NCBI GenBank assembly: GCA_963820775.1
Contig: CAWGBF010000008.1
Span: forward strand, 930,001 to 994,000
DNA from: Roseiarcus sp963820775
GTDB taxonomy: Bacteria; Pseudomonadota; Alphaproteobacteria; Rhizobiales; Beijerinckiaceae
Length of the DNA stretch: 64,000 nucleotides
Direction: 5' to 3'
Below the pieces are notes generated by a model. That model saw nothing but the letters and a program-made list of their open reading frames with translations, was not told where the DNA came from and did no database searches. This document shows positions 27,520-35,922 of this stretch, one piece after another. Position 1 is the stretch's first letter; each line of letters starts with the position of its first letter. The translations under genes and the position numbers were made by a program.

Positions 27520-28815
27520 ATGGAAACGCTCATGCAAAAGCACTTCCCCGTTTCACCCCCTCATTCCGCCGTCAATGTCGACGTCGTCACGAGCCCGCGC
27601 GGTTTGAAGTTTTGGCTCGTTCCCTCCCATGCGGTGCCGCTGGTTTCGCTCGAATTCGCCATGCGCGGCGGTGCGGCGCAGGACCCGCCGGAGAAGGCGG
27701 GCTTGGGCGCGCTGATGTCGGCGCTACTCGACGAGGGCGCGGGCGACCTCGATTCCCAGGCGTTTCACCGCGCTCTCGACGAGAAAGCGGTCGAAATCTC
27801 TTTCCAGTGCGACCGTGATCATTGGAGCGGGCGCATGCGCACGCTCACCAAGAACCTCGACCGCGCCGCTGAGCTCTTGCGCCTCGCGGTCCACGCGCCC
27901 CGGTTCGACGAGGAGCCGTTCGAGCGCGTGCGCGAGCATATGAACGCGCGGCTTCGCCACGACGCCAACGATCCGGGGACCCTCGCGAACCGCAACTGGA
28001 AGGAAAAGTCGTTCCCCCATCACCCTTACGGCCAGGCGGCCAGCGGGACCCTCGAAACGCTCGCCCGTATCGAGCGGGCCGACCTCGTCAAGGCCGCCAA
28101 GCGCGGGATTGCGCGCGATCAGCTGTTGATCGCGGTCGTCGGCGCGATCGACGAAAAGGACGCGGCGGCGCTGGTCGACAAGGCGTTCGCCGATCTGCCG
28201 GCCAAGAGCGATCTCAAGCCTGTCCCCGAGGTCGCTTTCGCCGGCTTGGGCTCAATCGACCGGATCGATCTCGACGTGCCGCAATCGACGATCCGCTTCG
28301 GCCGGCCGGCGCTCAAGCGCGACGATCCGGACTTTATCGCCAGCATTGTCGCCGCCCACGTGCTCGGCGGGTCGGGCAACATGACCTCGCGCCTGTTCCG
28401 CGAGGTGCGCGAGAAGCGCGGCCTCGCCTATACGGTGTTCGGCAGCTTCTATTCCCTCGAGCACGGCGCCTATTTCTATGGCGGCACGACGACCAAGAAC
28501 GAGCGGGCGCGCGAATCCTTCGACGTCGCATCGGCCGAAATCCGCGACGTTGCGCTGAACGGGCTCACGCAAGAGGAACTGGAGAAGGGCAAGACCTATC
28601 TCATCGGCTCCTATCCGCTGCGCTTCGACACTTCCGCCAAGATCGCCTCGCAGCTCGTCCACATCCAGCTCGAGCGCCGCCCGCCGGAGTGGCTCGTCGA
28701 GCGCAACCGCGAGATCGGCGCGGTGACGATGGCGAGCGTCAAGCGCGCCGCGCATCGCGCGTTCGGCGACGGCTCGCTGCATACGACCGTGGTGGGAAAG
28801 CCGGAGGGGTTCTGA
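27520..28815 (+). CDS. M16 family protein, non-catalytic partner
   Basis: 431 residues, or 427 from the ATG at 27532. Same fold as the preceding gene product but the zinc motif is absent (GLGALMSALLDEGAGD where the partner has HFLEHLMFKG), while the C-terminal R/Y substrate-binding block is kept (VLGGSGNMTSRLFREVREKRGLAYTV in two stretches, with conserved SRLF.E.RE..GL.Y). That split is the standard arrangement of M16B heterodimers. Same strand and tight spacing indicate one operon. Confidence 0.9.
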   Translation: METLMQKHFPVSPPHSAVNVDVVTSPRGLKFWLVPSHAVPLVSLEFAMRGGAAQDPPEKAGLGALMSALLDEGAGDLDSQAFHRALDEKAVEISFQCDRDHWSGRMRTLTKNLDRAAELLRLAVHAPRFDEEPFERVREHMNARLRHDANDPGTLANRNWKEKSFPHHPYGQAASGTLETLARIERADLVKAAKRGIARDQLLIAVVGAIDEKDAAALVDKAFADLPAKSDLKPVPEVAFAGLGSIDRIDLDVPQSTIRFGRPALKRDDPDFIASIVAAHVLGGSGNMTSRLFREVREKRGLAYTVFGSFYSLEHGAYFYGGTTTKNERARESFDVASAEIRDVALNGLTQEELEKGKTYLIGSYPLRFDTSAKIASQLVHIQLERRPPEWLVERNREIGAVTMASVKRAAHRAFGDGSLHTTVVGKPEGF

Positions 28816-28905
28816 GGCTCCTTTCCTTCCGGCTTTGGGTAAAGCCGCCGTTCGCCCTTTCGCGCTGCGTCCTGTGGATATTGAGCCGGCAATGGGACTC
28901 GCCGA

Positions 28906-29095
28906 ACCAAGCGCGGCACGCTGGTGGACGCGACGCCGATCGGCGCCGCAGTCAAGCGTCCACCCCTATGGCGACAACGGCATGAACCCGCGCGATCCGG
29001 ACGCGCGGGTGACTATGAAGCGCAAGACGGCCCATTTCGGCTACAAGGCGCCTCTGGCGGTGGATGAAGAGAGCGGGCTCGTCCGGCAGGCCAGA
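28906..29095 (+). pseudogene. IS5-family transposase fragment
   Basis: Short scrap of a DDE transposase. One frame reads TKRGTLVDATPIGAAVKRPP (the first catalytic Asp region), then after a slip another reads YGDNGMNPRDPDARVTMKRK and HFGYKAPLAVDEESGLVRQA, the beta-strand block before the second Asp. Both ends are missing. It is not a piece of the complete IS5 element at 52.7 kb, whose matching block reads VDASLIAAPKQ and FGYQNHVSIDREHGLI. Marks an old insertion. Confidence 0.75.
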
Positions 29096-29258
29096 GAAAC
29101 GCGCCGGCGGGCGCTCCGCGGGGCGATCGAACAGGCCCCCGGCTGCAAGACCCCGCACTCTCATCCGCCACCATCCATCCAGCCCACAGAATCCGGCCAC
29201 CCCCCAGAACGTCAATTGTGAGAAGCTCCCTTGAGTTCAAAAATCTTCCGGGCGCGGC

Positions 29259-29471
29259 CTATTCCTCGTCCTCGTTCTCAGGACGATCGAAGCGGCCGTC
29301 TTTGGCTTTCTCTTCCCATTTGGGATCGCTAAGCTGGGCGTTGATGGGCATGTCATGTGCCCGTCTTTCTTGCTCGATCTTGGCCTTGAGCTCGTTCGAC
29401 TCCTCCTCCAATTGCTTCAGCGATTTGGAAAAGTCCTCACCGGCTGGCTTGTCAGGCTCTGGTCCCGCCAT
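29259..29471 (-). CDS. Small acidic coiled-coil protein, unknown
   Basis: 70 residues. GGGGGAG precedes the ATG at a good distance, supporting a real gene. Very polar: a predicted helix/coiled coil (FSKSLKQLEEESNELKAKIE, residues 14-33) followed by DPKWEEKAKDGRF and an acidic tail ENEDEE. No membrane segment or signal. Same strand as the next upstream gene at 29572. I do not recognise the family. Confidence 0.65.
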   Translation of the reverse strand: MAGPEPDKPAGEDFSKSLKQLEEESNELKAKIEQERRAHDMPINAQLSDPKWEEKAKDGRFDRPENEDEE

Positions 29472-29571
29472 GTGTCTCCCCCTTCGTGAAAGGCGCTTCT
29501 CACCATAAAGCGCCGACCTCCGAACAAGTTCCGAGTCCAGTTACCGCCGCCCAGCAAAGCGCCAGACTACC

Positions 29572-30084
29572 CTAGACCGCCGGCGCCGGGACGCCGAGCG
29601 CCGCCGAGATCTGAGCGACCGTCGCCTTTTCCGTTTCGCTCACCTGAGTCCCGCCGAAGCCGAGGAAGCCGCCTTCCGGCGCGGCCTCGGCGACCGACTT
29701 GGCGATTTCGGCAAGCCAGGTCTTGAACGGCGCGGCGTCCAGCCCTCCCTTGGCGTCGAGCAGGGCGGACGCCGCCTTTAGGGCGTCGACGGCCTTCGAA
29801 ACGATCTCGGCCGGGGTGTTGGCCCCGGTGATCGCCGTCTTCACCCCGTCCTGAGCGAGGCCGCGACCTTCTGACGTCTCAAATTCGCTTCCGACCGCCT
29901 TGACGAGCGCGTCCGCGTTCGGGTCGGTTTTGGCTTGAATGAGGGCCCGCGCGCTCGCCATGCTTTCCCTCAACATTCCAAGGAGGCCGCTCGGATCGGC
30001 GGCGGAGACGGCGACGCCCGCGATGAGCGGGCTTTGCAGCAGGAGCTTCCATTCATCCGGGGTGAAATCGGCTTTTGTCGCCAC
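29572..30084 (-). CDS. Conserved-looking hypothetical protein
   Basis: 170 residues starting at a GTG with AGGGAGG about 6 nt upstream. Alanine-rich and helical: DEWKLLLQSPLIAGVAVSAA (residues 10-29), a long alternating Ala/Lys middle, and a Gly-rich GGFLGFGGTQVSE stretch (~135-147) followed by EKATVAQISAALGV. No signal peptide. The pattern resembles small cytoplasmic proteins that are conserved in Hyphomicrobiales but without known function. Lies between the small coiled-coil gene and the tmRNA, reading away from the latter. Confidence 0.7.
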   Translation of the reverse strand: MATKADFTPDEWKLLLQSPLIAGVAVSAADPSGLLGMLRESMASARALIQAKTDPNADALVKAVGSEFETSEGRGLAQDGVKTAITGANTPAEIVSKAVDALKAASALLDAKGGLDAAPFKTWLAEIAKSVAEAAPEGGFLGFGGTQVSETEKATVAQISAALGVPAPAV

Positions 30085-30199
30085 CTGCGCCTCCCTTGGG
30101 CCGCCGACATTTCGAGCATGTCCTAGGAGCGTGACATTTTTGCGTCGCGCCTCTCTCAGCCCGTTAAGTTCGACCGCCCCTTCCCAGACCGGCCCTCAG

Positions 30200-30540
30200 G
30201 CCCTATATTCCAAACGCCGTCCGCGAGGGCGGCTACGGCGATAAATGGGCATCGGAATAAGTCTTTCGGACCCGGGGGCGGTACCCGGCGCCTCCACCCA
30301 AGCCCGCTCATGGGAAGCGGGTTTCGGCGGGGGCGAAATAGGTTCGACGGGGGACCCAAAGGGTGATCTTTCGCTCGGCATGATACCGCCGTTATCGGGT
30401 CAAACCTATAGTTGCGAATGACAACTATGCTCCGGTGGCCCTCGCTGCGTAATGCAGCGCTGGTACTGGGAATCAAGTCCTAGGGGTTTGCACTTCTAGG
30501 CGGGGTCCGGAGGCGCCTGGCAACAGAAGCCTCCACTTCA
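30200..30540 (+). ncRNA. ssrA: Permuted two-piece tmRNA (alphaproteobacterial SsrA)
   Basis: Rescues stalled ribosomes by adding a degradation tag. The tag is read at 30414-30452: Ala-Asn-Asp-Asn-Tyr-Ala-Pro-Val-Ala-Leu-Ala-Ala then TAA. The gene is circularly permuted: the acceptor piece comes first, with T-arm CCGGGGGCGGTACCCGG and acceptor strand CGCCTCC (30289-30295), then a spacer hairpin (CCCGCT/AGCGGG, ~30303-30321), then the coding piece starting GGGGGCG (30329-30335) and GAAATAGGTTCGACGG. GGGGGCG pairs with CGCCTCC over 7 bp with one G-U. The 3' end after the acceptor strand reads ACCCA, so CCA is not exactly encoded. A TATATT at 30204 is a possible -10. Outer limits are approximate. 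sspB follows 90 bp downstream. Confidence 0.95.
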
Positions 30541-30628
30541 TCTTAATGTTGGCCGCCCGGTTCGCGCCGCAGATTGCAATGCCCCGGATGGTCAGCTAGT
30601 TCTTGCCTCCCGCGCGAACTCATTCCTC

Positions 30629-31183
30629 ATGGCGACCGATCTCATCCGCTACGACCTTCTGGTGCAGGACGCTCTGCGCTCCGTGGTGCGCAAGGTTCTT
30701 GCCGACGCGGCGCGCAACGGGCTCGTCGGCGAGCACCATTTCAATATCGCGTTCAAGACCCACGCGCCGGGCGTCGTCGCGCCGGCCGCGGTCAAGAGCC
30801 GCTTCCCCGACGAAATGTCGATCATCCTCCAGCACGAGTTCTGGGACCTCGTCGTCACCCCGGACGCATTCGAGGTCAGTCTGAACTTCTCCCGTAAGCC
30901 CGAGCGTTTGATCGTGCCGTTCGACTCGATCACCGGCTTCACCGATCCGTCAGTCCCGTTCGGATTCAAGCTCGAGCCGCGCCTGTCGGAGCCGGCGTCG
31001 AGCCCCGCGCCGGCAGCGGAACACAAGGAACCGACTTCCCGGCCCGCCCCGGCGAAGCTGGCGCCGGTCAAGGCGCCCGCCCAGCCGGCCCCGCCCGCGA
31101 AGCCCGCGCAAAACTCCGAGAAGTCCGCGGAGCGCGCGGACGAAACGAAGGTCGTGTCGATCGACGCCTTCCGCAAGAAATAG
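30629..31183 (+). CDS. sspB: SspB, ClpXP adaptor for ssrA-tagged proteins (alpha type)
   Basis: 184 residues. Delivers ssrA-tagged polypeptides to ClpXP. Residues 1-125 form the substrate-binding domain (IRYDLLVQDALRSVVRKVL, HHFNIAFKTHAPGV, FPDEMSIILQHEFWDLVV, LIVPFDSITGFTDPSVPFG), as in Caulobacter SspB-alpha. Residues ~126-170 are a Pro/Ala linker and the last dozen (TKVVSIDAFRKK) resemble the XB tail that docks on ClpX. No strong Shine-Dalgarno is seen before the ATG. Directly downstream of ssrA, so tag and adaptor are genetically linked here. Confidence 0.93.
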   Translation: MATDLIRYDLLVQDALRSVVRKVLADAARNGLVGEHHFNIAFKTHAPGVVAPAAVKSRFPDEMSIILQHEFWDLVVTPDAFEVSLNFSRKPERLIVPFDSITGFTDPSVPFGFKLEPRLSEPASSPAPAAEHKEPTSRPAPAKLAPVKAPAQPAPPAKPAQNSEKSAERADETKVVSIDAFRKK

Positions 31184-31195
31184 CCGAGGCACGCT

Positions 31196-31384
31196 TTGAG
31201 CGAGATCGTCAACCTGCGCCGAGTGCGAAAGCTGAAGAAGCGCGAGCGTCAGCAGGCGGATGCGGTTCAGAATCGCGCTGTCTTCGGCCGCTCCAAGGCC
31301 GAGAAGCGTCTCGTCGAGAGCGAGCGAGCGCTCGCCGAGGCCAGCCTGGACGCGCGGCGCCTCACACAGCCCGATGGCGACTGA
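31196..31384 (+). CDS. DUF4169 family protein
   Basis: 62 residues from a TTG with GAGG upstream. Opening SEIVNLRRVRKLKKRERQQA and NRAVFGRSKAEKRL are the DUF4169 pattern, a short, very basic helical protein found in Hyphomicrobiales. Its gene is 12 bp after sspB and overlaps the next gene by 11 bp, so all three are probably co-transcribed. Function unknown. Confidence 0.82.
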   Translation: MSEIVNLRRVRKLKKRERQQADAVQNRAVFGRSKAEKRLVESERALAEASLDARRLTQPDGD

Positions 31385-31646
31385 CAGCGGAAACGCGCGC
31401 GTCGTCAAGCGCTCGCTGGTCATCGCAGGACATCGCACCAGCATCTCCCTTGAGGATGCATTTTGGCGCCGCCTGCGCGGCATCGCGGCGGAGCGTGGGC
31501 TCTCCCTCAATCGGCTGGCGGCGATGGTCGACGCCTCGCGCGGCGGCGCCAATCTGTCATCGGCCATCCGAGTGTTCGTGCTCGAGGCCGAAGGCGCCGG
31601 GTCGTCTCGGGCGCCGGTCGACAACGCCGTTCGGTCCGATCAGTAG
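31374..31646 (+). CDS. Ribbon-helix-helix domain protein
   Basis: 90 residues from the ATG at 31374. VVKRSLVIAGHRTSISLEDA (residues 10-29) is the beta ribbon, followed by FWRRLRGIAAERGLSLNRLA and SAIRVFVLE, the helices of the RHH_4 (PF13467) family. Such proteins dimerise and may bind DNA. It overlaps DUF4169 upstream (11 bp) and, convergently, the last 7 bp of the AsmA gene. The same sspB-DUF4169-RHH order is, to my knowledge, common in the order. Target unknown. Confidence 0.85.
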   Translation: MATDSGNARVVKRSLVIAGHRTSISLEDAFWRRLRGIAAERGLSLNRLAAMVDASRGGANLSSAIRVFVLEAEGAGSSRAPVDNAVRSDQ

Positions 31647-34600
31647 AGCCCGCCTGGCGCCGGGTCGACTTGCGTCGGGCGCCCCTTGGGCCTGGGCGGG
31701 GGCGTCGGGGCCGCGGAGCTGGGCCCGTTGGCGCCGAGTTGGTCGCTCTTCGGCGCAGGAGCGGGCGCGAACGGCGCCTTTGTCGGCTTCCCGCCTTCGC
31801 TGGCTTTCGTCGGGTCGACATTGTCCGCCGCGCCCTTCTCCTCCTCGATTTTCTGAGCTGCGGCTTTGTCCGCAGCAGCGGCTTCCGCCGCCCTCTTCGC
31901 CGCCTCGGCCTCGGCCGCTTTCTCCGCTTCCTCGAGCGAGCGCAGGTGTTCGGCTTGCCCTTTCAGCCGCGCTTGTTCGACTTCCCAGTCCTGGATCTCT
32001 TGCCGCCTTCGATCCATGAACCGCTCGCCCTTGAGACGCCGGTTGAAGAAGGCGCGCTCGCGTATGTCGGCTTCCATCGTTGAGATGCGATCGGTCTCGC
32101 GCGCAATCGCCTGGGCGGCGAGCGCGGCGGAAAGGGAGCTGACGTCGATCTGCCGCTTCGGCGCCTCCAACGCATTGTCGACCGTCACCGCCGCGCTCGG
32201 CGCCGGCCCGGACCAGAACTTCAAATCGCTGGCCGATGCGGTGAGCGTGAAGCGCGCCTGTGTCGTCAGGGTGCGCAAATCGAAATCCGCGCTCAGCGCA
32301 TCGCCCCCTTGTCCCTGCGGCATCTTGATCGGGCCAATCTTCATAACTCCCGCACTGAGGGAAAGCGGTGCCGACCCGTCGGGGATCGCCAGCGGCGCGC
32401 GATTGAGTTCGTTGCCGAAGGCGAAGGCGATATTGGTCTCATCCAATGGCGCGTCGGGGGTCTGAGCCTTGGCGACCACACGATCGAGGGCGGTGGGGTC
32501 GCTTCGCGCGAGCGCCGCGCCAGCGAAGGTCACGGTCCCCGAGCCGGCGAGGCCGTTGATCAGCGCCGCGGGGCTCCGTCCGGTCGAAGCAAAATCGAGC
32601 GCGCCGCCGATGCGGCCTGAGAATCCCGTTCGATCGAGCGCGACCGAATCGAGGGCCAAGACGCCCGCCAGAGTCACATTGTCCGCGTCGCGGCGCAGCG
32701 TCACATGGCCGGAGGCGCCGCCGCCTGCGATCCGCATCGCGAGCTCGTCAAGATCGAGCCGTCCCTTGTCAAAGCGGAGCGTCGTCGCGAACTCGCGCGC
32801 CGTCAGAGCGTCCGTCAGGTCGAGAGTTCCGACCTTAAGCTTTACGGCGACGGACGGGGGGCGCAGCGGCGCGGGCGCGAACCTCACGTCCGACCAGCGC
32901 GTTGCGCTCCGACCCGGCTGCGGCGGTCCGAGCGCGAGCGCCAGGACGCCGCCGAGCGGCATGCGTTCGACCGTCAGCTGGCCCTCGATCTCCGCCGGCG
33001 GCGGAATCGCAAGAGCTGTTCCGGAGCCAACCGCCTCTCGGGCGCGAGCGATATCGGCGCTCGCCTCAGGAAACGCCTCAAGCGGCTTCAAAGGCTGATA
33101 AGTGAGGTCGCCGCTCGCCTTGACCCCGGCAATCGTCGCCGCGAGCCGCGAGAAACTCCATCGATCGCCGCGCAAGGTCGCATCGAACCCAATATCGGAG
33201 GGACCGAGCGCGCCGCCATTAGGGGGCGCAAGGCCAAGAGCGACGGCAAGCGGGGCGAGATTCGGCGACTTGGCCTTCGCGGACCCAAACAGTTTGGCGT
33301 CGTCCCCCACGGCCGCAGGCAGGAAGCGGCCGCGCCACGCCAGGTCGGCGCCGGCGAACTGCGAGGTCGCATCGACGTCGTAACCCTTCTCCCACCCCCC
33401 GTTCGCATTCACCGCAATGTGCGCGCGGCCGCCTCCCGAAATTGGCGTGTGCACACCAAGCTGACGCAACAGGGCGCCGGAATTTGGCGAATCGAGGCTG
33501 ACCGTAAGAGCGCGCCCGGTGTCGTTCGGCCGAGGATCGAGGGTGACTGAGAACTGCGTTTCGCCCGCCGATCCATTGGCCCTGAGCGAATCGATGGCGG
33601 GAACGCCACCAGCGTCGGCTGCTCCGCCATGAGCGCCAAAGGTGAGCGCCGCCGGCGAAAGCTCGCCCGCGCGCTCGACCAGCATCCGGCTCCAATCGCC
33701 GGGCGCCAGACGCGAAACCAGCACGGCGAAATCGCGCAGCCGATCAGCCCGCAAGCGACCCGTCGCCGCGGTCGAGTCGGGTCCGATCGCGCCCTCGATA
33801 TCGAAAGAGGCCCCATCCAGGCCGGCCACGCTCAAGCGCTTGACCGCAACATTCGGCCCGGTCTTTGTCACATTCAGCGCCAACGAGCCGCTGTCGATCT
33901 GCGCTTCGCCAACGCGGGCGATGTGCAGCGATCCCGCTCTCAGCGAAAGCGAGAGGTCGAGATCGCCGATCAAATTCGTCGACGTGAGGCTCGGCAACCC
34001 GTCGACGTCGAGCAAATCGCTGGCGAGATCCACATCGAGGCGACCTGCTTGACCCCCGTCGGGCCCCTTGAAGGCCAGCGCGCCCGCCAGCGTCGAGCGG
34101 TCCAGCGTCAGCTTGATATTGCGTCCCGAAAATCCAGTCGGCGACGCTTCGACCGAGGCCGATAGCGATGCGCTGCGATAAGGGAGCGCATCGGCGAAAG
34201 CGGCGACTTTGGCCGCAGCCGGCGGCGCGCCAAGAGCGGCCCAGTCGCGCAGCAGAGCGAAGTCAGCGCTTTCGAAAGCAACGTCGCCGCGGAACTTGGC
34301 CTCCGCGCTGGTCTCGAGGTCTCCGTCCGCGCGCAGACGGCTTTGCCCTGGGAGGCCAAGGTTCAAAGTGAGATTGATGGGCAAGCCGGGCGCAGCCTTC
34401 AGCGTCGCGCTTGCGTCGGGCAGCGTCTGCGCCCCAAGGATGATCGGCTGAGCCAAGACCTGCGCATCGATCGCCGCCTGGCTCTCCCGGCCCTGAAGCG
34501 CCGCCGATACAATGCGCGTAATCAAGGTCACAGCGCGCGCGGGCGCGACCCCATCCTCGCCCTTGCGGCGCATGAGCGAGTCGAAATTGACCTGTTTGGC

Positions 34601-35512
34601 CTTGAGCGCGATGCTGATTCGGGCGGGCGAACCAAACGTGAGGGTAGCGTCTCCATCCGCCCTGATCCCTCGTTCCTCTGGTCCAAGACGAAACTCCGCC
34701 TGTCGAATGGTCGCCTGGTCGAGATCGACGGTCACAGGCCCGATGACCCGCCACGGGGTTGGCGCATCCTCGCCGGGCGCCGTTCCTGCTAACGTGGCTG
34801 CGCCGGCGAACCGAAGGCCGCCAATCCCGGCGGCGGGGTCGCCCTGGAGCGCGCCGTCGAATTCGGCGGCGGGCCAGCTCGGACCGGCGTCCACCGAAAG
34901 GCGGAGCGGCGTCCCTTCCGGTCCTGGTTTTTCCGAGGCGAGCCTGAAAACGACAGGAGCATTGTCCGGGCCGGAGAATTGTCCACTGAGATGCGCGGGT
35001 CCGTCGAGCGACGGCGCGGCCGCGTCGATCTCGACGCCGGAAATTTCAGCTCCGGCCGCGGCGCCGACGATCTTCACCCGCCCATCTTGCACGCTGAGGC
35101 GGTCAAACCCGGTCGAGTGGAGCCCCGCCATGCGCAGCGGCGGCAGTTTGAGCGCGCCGTCGAGACCCCGCGTGAGGGTCAGAACGGGCTTCTCGAGACG
35201 AATGTCGGAGAACCGGAGCTGCCCACTCGGAAGCTTGACCAGCTCGAGCTCCAGCCGCGCCGAGGCGAACGAGAGCTTCGCCCCGTCCGGACCTGGCGCG
35301 CTGACCAAGCCTTCGCCCAACGCAAGATAGGGCGTCGGCAGCAGCCTGAGTTCGACAGGTCCGGTCAGGGAGACGTTCGCTCCCGTGATGGCGCTGAGCC
35401 GCGCCTCGATCTCACCGCGCTGCGCGGTCCAGTCGATGAAGTACGGCGCGACCAGCGCAACCGACATCACGGCGACGAGCACGACCGCGACGATGGTCAG
35501 GATAGTGCGCAC
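31640..35512 (-). CDS. AsmA family protein
   Basis: Large envelope protein, 1290 residues from the GTG at 35512 (GGAAG upstream; the open frame runs further to 35716 through a palindromic repeat and is unlikely coding there). Residues 1-24 form one membrane anchor (ILTIVAVVLVAVMSVALVAPY). GEIEARLSAITGANVSLTG and FLGEGLVSAPG-like blocks match the AsmA N terminus; a long repetitive beta-rich body follows, as in bridge-like lipid-transfer proteins of the AsmA/TamB group; near the end is the AsmA C-terminal block (LDFASTGRSPAALINGLAGS). The last ~200 residues form a charged coiled coil (Ala/Glu/Lys) and a Pro-rich tail. Role in outer-membrane lipid homeostasis is family knowledge. Confidence 0.9.
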   Translation of the reverse strand: MRTILTIVAVVLVAVMSVALVAPYFIDWTAQRGEIEARLSAITGANVSLTGPVELRLLPTPYLALGEGLVSAPGPDGAKLSFASARLELELVKLPSGQLRFSDIRLEKPVLTLTRGLDGALKLPPLRMAGLHSTGFDRLSVQDGRVKIVGAAAGAEISGVEIDAAAPSLDGPAHLSGQFSGPDNAPVVFRLASEKPGPEGTPLRLSVDAGPSWPAAEFDGALQGDPAAGIGGLRFAGAATLAGTAPGEDAPTPWRVIGPVTVDLDQATIRQAEFRLGPEERGIRADGDATLTFGSPARISIALKAKQVNFDSLMRRKGEDGVAPARAVTLITRIVSAALQGRESQAAIDAQVLAQPIILGAQTLPDASATLKAAPGLPINLTLNLGLPGQSRLRADGDLETSAEAKFRGDVAFESADFALLRDWAALGAPPAAAKVAAFADALPYRSASLSASVEASPTGFSGRNIKLTLDRSTLAGALAFKGPDGGQAGRLDVDLASDLLDVDGLPSLTSTNLIGDLDLSLSLRAGSLHIARVGEAQIDSGSLALNVTKTGPNVAVKRLSVAGLDGASFDIEGAIGPDSTAATGRLRADRLRDFAVLVSRLAPGDWSRMLVERAGELSPAALTFGAHGGAADAGGVPAIDSLRANGSAGETQFSVTLDPRPNDTGRALTVSLDSPNSGALLRQLGVHTPISGGGRAHIAVNANGGWEKGYDVDATSQFAGADLAWRGRFLPAAVGDDAKLFGSAKAKSPNLAPLAVALGLAPPNGGALGPSDIGFDATLRGDRWSFSRLAATIAGVKASGDLTYQPLKPLEAFPEASADIARAREAVGSGTALAIPPPAEIEGQLTVERMPLGGVLALALGPPQPGRSATRWSDVRFAPAPLRPPSVAVKLKVGTLDLTDALTAREFATTLRFDKGRLDLDELAMRIAGGGASGHVTLRRDADNVTLAGVLALDSVALDRTGFSGRIGGALDFASTGRSPAALINGLAGSGTVTFAGAALARSDPTALDRVVAKAQTPDAPLDETNIAFAFGNELNRAPLAIPDGSAPLSLSAGVMKIGPIKMPQGQGGDALSADFDLRTLTTQARFTLTASASDLKFWSGPAPSAAVTVDNALEAPKRQIDVSSLSAALAAQAIARETDRISTMEADIRERAFFNRRLKGERFMDRRRQEIQDWEVEQARLKGQAEHLRSLEEAEKAAEAEAAKRAAEAAAADKAAAQKIEEEKGAADNVDPTKASEGGKPTKAPFAPAPAPKSDQLGANGPSSAAPTPPPRPKGRPTQVDPAPGGLY

Positions 35513-35637
35513 GGGAAAGTGACTTCCACTCCACTTGGACGAGCTGTCGCAAGAACAATTCGGCGACCATCGCAGTTCAAAATGCCGCGAAAGTATGACC
35601 TTGACAATAAAAGGGACGTCTTGCGGCTCACGCGAGG

Positions 35638-35775
35638 TCCTATTGCGGCCCGCCCTTACCCCGACCCTCTTCCAAAGGGAGAGGGGAGCGTCGGCGCCGT
35701 GAACCCCTTCTCCCACTGGGAGAAGGGGGCCGGCGCAAAGGGCGTCCGGAAGGACGCCCGTCCTTCCGGACGGGC
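35638..35775. repeat. Intergenic palindromic repeat array
   Basis: Stacked inverted repeats: CCCCTTCTCCCA (35704-35715) against TGGGAGAAGGGG (35717-35728), a perfect 12-bp stem with a 1-nt centre, and GTCCGGAAGGAC (35744-35755) against GTCCTTCCGGAC (35760-35771), another 12-bp stem with loop gccc. An imperfect CCTCTTCC/GGGAGAGG copy precedes at ~35665. This is the REP-like type common between genes of Hyphomicrobiales. It lies in the 410-bp gap between AsmA and the first acyl-CoA dehydrogenase; nothing else is seen there. Confidence 0.8.
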
Positions 35776-35922
35776 TATCGCCGGCCCGATGAGGGCCTGC
35801 CGGTTCCGACCCAACTTCGAATGTGTTGACGGCGTTGGGCTAAGGCCCGACATTGGGCGGCAAGGCGCAAGTCCCGCGCTTAAGCCCACTTCGGGCGCGC
35901 CGTGACACGGGAGGCGATCCCC

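Noticed and set aside
28835..29221. 128-codon frame as an independent hypothetical gene
   Set aside because: Its middle matches an IS5-type transposase block; both ends are unrelated DNA, so it is only a remnant.
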